Shown here: positions 5,888 to 7,692 of the stretch, in pieces
Layout: every line of letters begins with the position of its first letter
How positions within the stretch are numbered: the first letter of the stretch is position 1
Origin: an uncultured Eubacteriales bacterium
GTDB taxonomy: Bacteria; Bacillota; Clostridia; Oscillospirales; Acutalibacteraceae
Reading direction: 5' to 3'
Assembly (NCBI GenBank): GCA_900322105.1
Contig: ONYV01000065.1
Span: 1-7,692, forward strand
Length of the DNA stretch: 7,692 bases
Notes under the pieces: generated by a model
What the model saw: the letters and a program-made list of their open reading frames with translations, nothing else
The model's database searches: none
What the model was told of the DNA's origin: nothing
Program-made: the position numbers and the translations under genes

Positions 5888-6433
5888 TTACGATTCTGTC
5901 TGTTTCGGTTTTGTTACCAAAACGCTTTCGCCGTAGGAATCAATGACAACGACCGCAGGGAAATCCTCTACGGTAAAGCGGTAGATTGCCTCCGTTCCGA
6001 GATCCTCATACGCCAGCAGCTCGGATTTTTTGATACTTCTTGAAATCAGCGCCGCTGCGCCGCCGATTGCGCCAAAATATACTGCGCCGTTTTGTTTCAT
6101 AGACGCTATGACCTCATCATTTCTTGCACCCTTGCCGATCATGCCTTTCAACCCTCTGTTCAGCAGCGCAGGCGTATATTTGTCCATACGGTAGCTGGAA
6201 GTAGGACCGGCAGGTCCCACCGCATGACCAGGCTTTGCAGGCGCAGGTCCTACATAGTAGATCACCTCTCCCTGAATCTCCACGGGCAGTTCTTCACCCT
6301 TTTGTATCAGCTCATACAGCCGCTTATGTGCAGCGTCCCTGCCCGTGATCACCGTACCTGTCAGCAGCACGCTGTCGCCTGCATGAAGGTCTTTGATGAC
6401 CTCATCCGTCAGCGGCAATATTATTTTTTTCAT
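5888..6433 (-). CDS. fumB: Class I fumarate hydratase, beta subunit
   Basis: This is the C-terminal half of the iron-sulfur fumarase (Fumerase_C family), a separate subunit in anaerobes; the complex hydrates fumarate to malate. The 181 residues are the usual length. Motifs are TGTVITGRDAAHKRL (25-39), YVGPAPAKPGHAVGPAGPTSSYRMD (60-84), LLNRGLKGMIGKG (90-102) and GAVYFGAIGGAAAL (116-129). The ATG at 6433 has AGAGGTG 7 bp upstream. It follows the alpha-subunit gene by 64 bp and should be co-transcribed with it. L(+)-tartrate dehydratase beta subunit is a close relative and cannot be excluded from sequence alone. The gene looks intact even though its partner does not. Confidence 0.9.
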   Translation of the reverse strand: MKKIILPLTDEVIKDLHAGDSVLLTGTVITGRDAAHKRLYELIQKGEELPVEIQGEVIYYVGPAPAKPGHAVGPAGPTSSYRMDKYTPALLNRGLKGMIGKGARNDEVIASMKQNGAVYFGAIGGAAALISRSIKKSELLAYEDLGTEAIYRFTVEDFPAVVVIDSYGESVLVTKPKQTES

Positions 6434-6497
6434 TGTCAGTCACCTCTGTCGTTAATCCGTGCCTTTGCTTGAAGGCATCCTGTTTGTTTTATTCCTG

Positions 6498-6539
6498 TCA
6501 GATCACCGCTTCTTTATGTCTTGCGGCATGGCAGCAGAT
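6498..6539 (-). pseudogene. Out-of-frame remnant of the fumarase alpha C-terminus
   Basis: In a different frame from the upstream part, these bases encode ICCHAARHKEAVI followed by TGA. This is the expected C-terminal end of class I fumarase alpha subunits (a CHxxRH motif close to the stop). The cysteine here is the expected third ligand of the 4Fe-4S cluster. About 30 residues, including the glycine-rich GPMGLGG-type segment that normally follows INKTG, are absent between the two parts. Confidence 0.7.
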
Positions 6540-7255
6540 AATCCTGTTTTGTTGATCTCTGTGAGCAGTTCCTCTTCCAGCGATGCATAGCGGCTGTCGG
6601 GATGACGGGTATTGATCGGACGGAGCGTTGCTTTTTTGGCAAGCATAGCGGCTTTTTCAAAGCTGCCGCCGATCCCCACGCCGACCACGATCGGCGGACA
6701 GGGATTCGGACCTGCATAGTTTACCGTGTCCATAATAAACTTCTTCACCCCATCAAGACCTGCGGAAGGCGTCAGCATTTTGACAGCCGACATATTCTCA
6801 CTGCCAAAGCCCTTGCAGCCTGCCAATATCCTGATACGGTCGCCCTTGACGATGGTGGTATAGATGATCGCAGGGGTATTGTCCTTTGTGTTCACCCTGT
6901 CAAACACAGGATCGTCCACAACGGATTTGCGCAGATATCCGTCAATATAAGCTCTGCGAACGCCCTCCTGTACGGCTTCTTCAAAGCTGCCGTTTTCGAT
7001 CACGACTCTTTCGCCGTATTCCACAAACAAGATCGCCATGCCCGTATCCTGACACATCGGCACTTCCTCATCTGCGGCGATCTGATGGTTTTCCAGGATC
7101 TGTCCGATCACGTTTTTAGCGGTATCGGAGGTTTCCCTGTCCATCGCCTTTTTCAGTTCCTCTGCAATATCGTTTCCGATATGGTAGTTCATATCCATAA
7201 ACAGCGTTCTGACCGTTTCGGTGACCGCTGCCGCATCAATGCTTCTGATCTCCAT
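6503..7255 (-). CDS. fumA: Class I fumarate hydratase, alpha subunit, 3' end disrupted
   Basis: This is the N-terminal, cluster-binding half of the iron-sulfur fumarase (Fumerase family). Family motifs are clear to residue 237: PMCQDTGMAI with cluster cysteine C68, GCKGFGSENMS (146-156), GPNPCPPIVVGVGIGGS with C186, and LRPINTRHPDSRYASLEEELLTEINKTG. The frame then runs into LSAAMPQDIKKR and stops at 250 residues, against about 280 normally. The true C-terminal codons lie in another frame (6498-6539), so roughly 94 or 97 bp appear to be missing near 6540. The predicted product lacks the third cluster cysteine and would probably be inactive. I chose the ATG at 7255 because an AAAGGA lies about 9 bp upstream; the ATG at 7276 has none. 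A strong promoter lies upstream (7335-7362). Confidence 0.85.
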   Translation of the reverse strand: MEIRSIDAAAVTETVRTLFMDMNYHIGNDIAEELKKAMDRETSDTAKNVIGQILENHQIAADEEVPMCQDTGMAILFVEYGERVVIENGSFEEAVQEGVRRAYIDGYLRKSVVDDPVFDRVNTKDNTPAIIYTTIVKGDRIRILAGCKGFGSENMSAVKMLTPSAGLDGVKKFIMDTVNYAGPNPCPPIVVGVGIGGSFEKAAMLAKKATLRPINTRHPDSRYASLEEELLTEINKTGLSAAMPQDIKKR

Positions 7256-7334
7256 ATTCCTGCTTCCTTTCTTCATGTCATCGGTGATTTGTCAGATATT
7301 TCATATCATGCATCAGTGAAATGCTTTGTCTCCT

Positions 7335-7362
7335 ATTATACCGCAAACTCCTTATTTTTCAA
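7335..7362 (-). promoter_or_regulatory. Sigma-70-type promoter of the fumarase gene cluster
   Basis: On the minus strand, TTGAAA (7362-7357) and a perfect TATAAT (7340-7335) are separated by 16 bp. The leader to the fumarase alpha ATG would be about 70 bases. This is the only strong housekeeping promoter seen between proS and aroB, so it may transcribe the alpha and beta genes and perhaps tyrA-aroB. Confidence 0.75.
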
Positions 7363-7386
7363 TGCTTTTTCCATCAATCATTTTCT

Positions 7387-7407
7387 AAAAAAAAGCGGAA
7401 TGCTCCG
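7387..7407 (-). terminator. Possible second terminator upstream of the fumarase promoter
   Basis: On the minus strand, CGGA (7407-7404) pairs with TCCG (7399-7396) around a 4-base loop, and a run of eight T (7394-7387) follows soon after. The stem is short, so this is a weak candidate. It would back up the stronger hairpin at 7446-7498. Confidence 0.3.
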
Positions 7408-7445
7408 AGCAAATTCATTCAATTTCCGAATCAGACAGCTTTTTG

Positions 7446-7498
7446 CAAAACAAAACAGCAGGTACGTTTCCTGTCCATTCAGAAAAACACACCTGCTG
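7446..7498 (-). terminator. Rho-independent terminator after proS
   Basis: On the minus strand, CAGCAGGT (7498-7491) pairs with ACCTGCTG (7463-7456). The inner TTTCTG and CAGGAAA extend it as a bulged stem around AATGGA. TTTTGTTTTG (7455-7446) follows. It lies about 80 bp after the proS stop and before the fumarase promoter. Confidence 0.65.
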
Positions 7499-7577
7499 AA
7501 AATTGATAAAATTGTTGCTCACACTTTACGGCGATCTGCGCAGGAAACCCTGAACCGCAGCCGTAATGCTTTTTGCA

Positions 7578-7692
7578 TCAATACTGCTTGCCCCAGAACA
7601 CCATATGCTTGGCAGGCTTGCCGCAGCACACGCAAACATCACTGAGCTTTTCTTCTTCAAAGGGAATGCAGCGTGATTTTACACCGCCTGTT
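7578..7692 (-). CDS. proS: Prolyl-tRNA synthetase, C-terminal end, cut by the window edge
   Basis: Only the last 37 residues are inside the window. They match the C-terminal zinc-binding tail of the archaeal/eukaryotic-like class of prolyl-tRNA synthetase found in many Firmicutes and Bacteroidetes: SRCIPFEEE, then VCVCCGKPAKHM with clustered cysteines, then the terminal FWGKQY and stop (related enzymes end YWGKxY). The enzyme charges tRNA-Pro with proline. The rest of the gene lies beyond base 7692. A terminator follows at 7446-7498, so proS probably ends its own transcription unit. Confidence 0.85.
   Translation of the reverse strand, partial: TGGVKSRCIPFEEEKLSDVCVCCGKPAKHMVFWGKQY

Noticed and set aside
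6460..6477. TGCCTT/AAGGCA hairpin between the fumarase alpha and beta genes as a terminator
   Set aside because: It has only 6 bp of stem and no T-run follows on the minus strand; the two genes are expected to be co-transcribed.
6602..7645. Plus-strand open frame of 347 codons
   Set aside because: It runs antisense through the fumarase alpha gene, its promoter, the terminator and the proS end. Its translation has the histidine- and serine-rich look of a shadow frame.

Overview
The window looks like two unrelated genomes joined end to end, with the seam at about 2599-2640. The left part (1 to about 2620) reads as Bacteroidales, probably Prevotella-like. It carries the 5' end of priA with a TAnnTTTG-type promoter box, start codons without Shine-Dalgarno sequences, a GC-rich family 4 glycosyltransferase and AT-rich 7-bp repeats. 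The right part (about 2620-7692) reads as a Ruminococcus-like Firmicute. Its genes mostly have AGGAG-type ribosome binding sites, its promoters have TTGAAA/TATAAT-type boxes, and its gene content is proS, the two-subunit iron-sulfur fumarase, tyrA and aroB. At the seam a DUF5684-like membrane protein gene on the plus strand and a lipoprotein gene on the minus strand are both cut and run into each other. A metagenomic assembly chimera is the simplest explanation, and statements about gene neighbourhood should not cross that point.

Left part: priA (minus, leaves the window at base 1) diverges from a glycosyltransferase gene (624-1835). A degenerate AT-rich hairpin repeat lies between them. A second copy of this repeat type, an inverted repeat of about 114 bp, sits in frame inside the glycosyltransferase gene, at the linker between its two Rossmann domains. 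Bases 1836-2434 hold no convincing gene. They contain a 262-bp element bounded by 20-bp inverted repeats (19 of 20 bases match) with internal hairpins, followed by a second structured segment. The truncated DUF5684-like gene follows.

Right part: all genes are on the minus strand. In transcription order they are proS (3' end only), a terminator, a strong promoter, the fumarase alpha and beta genes, tyrA, aroB (overlapping tyrA by 4 bp), an uncharacterised zinc-ribbon/four-helix membrane protein, and a lipoprotein broken by the seam. The fumarase alpha gene appears to have lost roughly 95 bp near its 3' end. The conserved C-terminal codons, which include the third iron-sulfur cysteine, are still present but out of frame.

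The most interesting regulatory signal is a matched pair of promoters, upstream of the zinc-ribbon membrane protein and of the lipoprotein. Each has two 7-bp GTCAC-type half-sites separated by TTTA, then exactly 10 bp, then a -10 hexamer. This is the layout of PhoB/OmpR-family activated promoters such as E. coli phoA, and it suggests the two genes share a response regulator.
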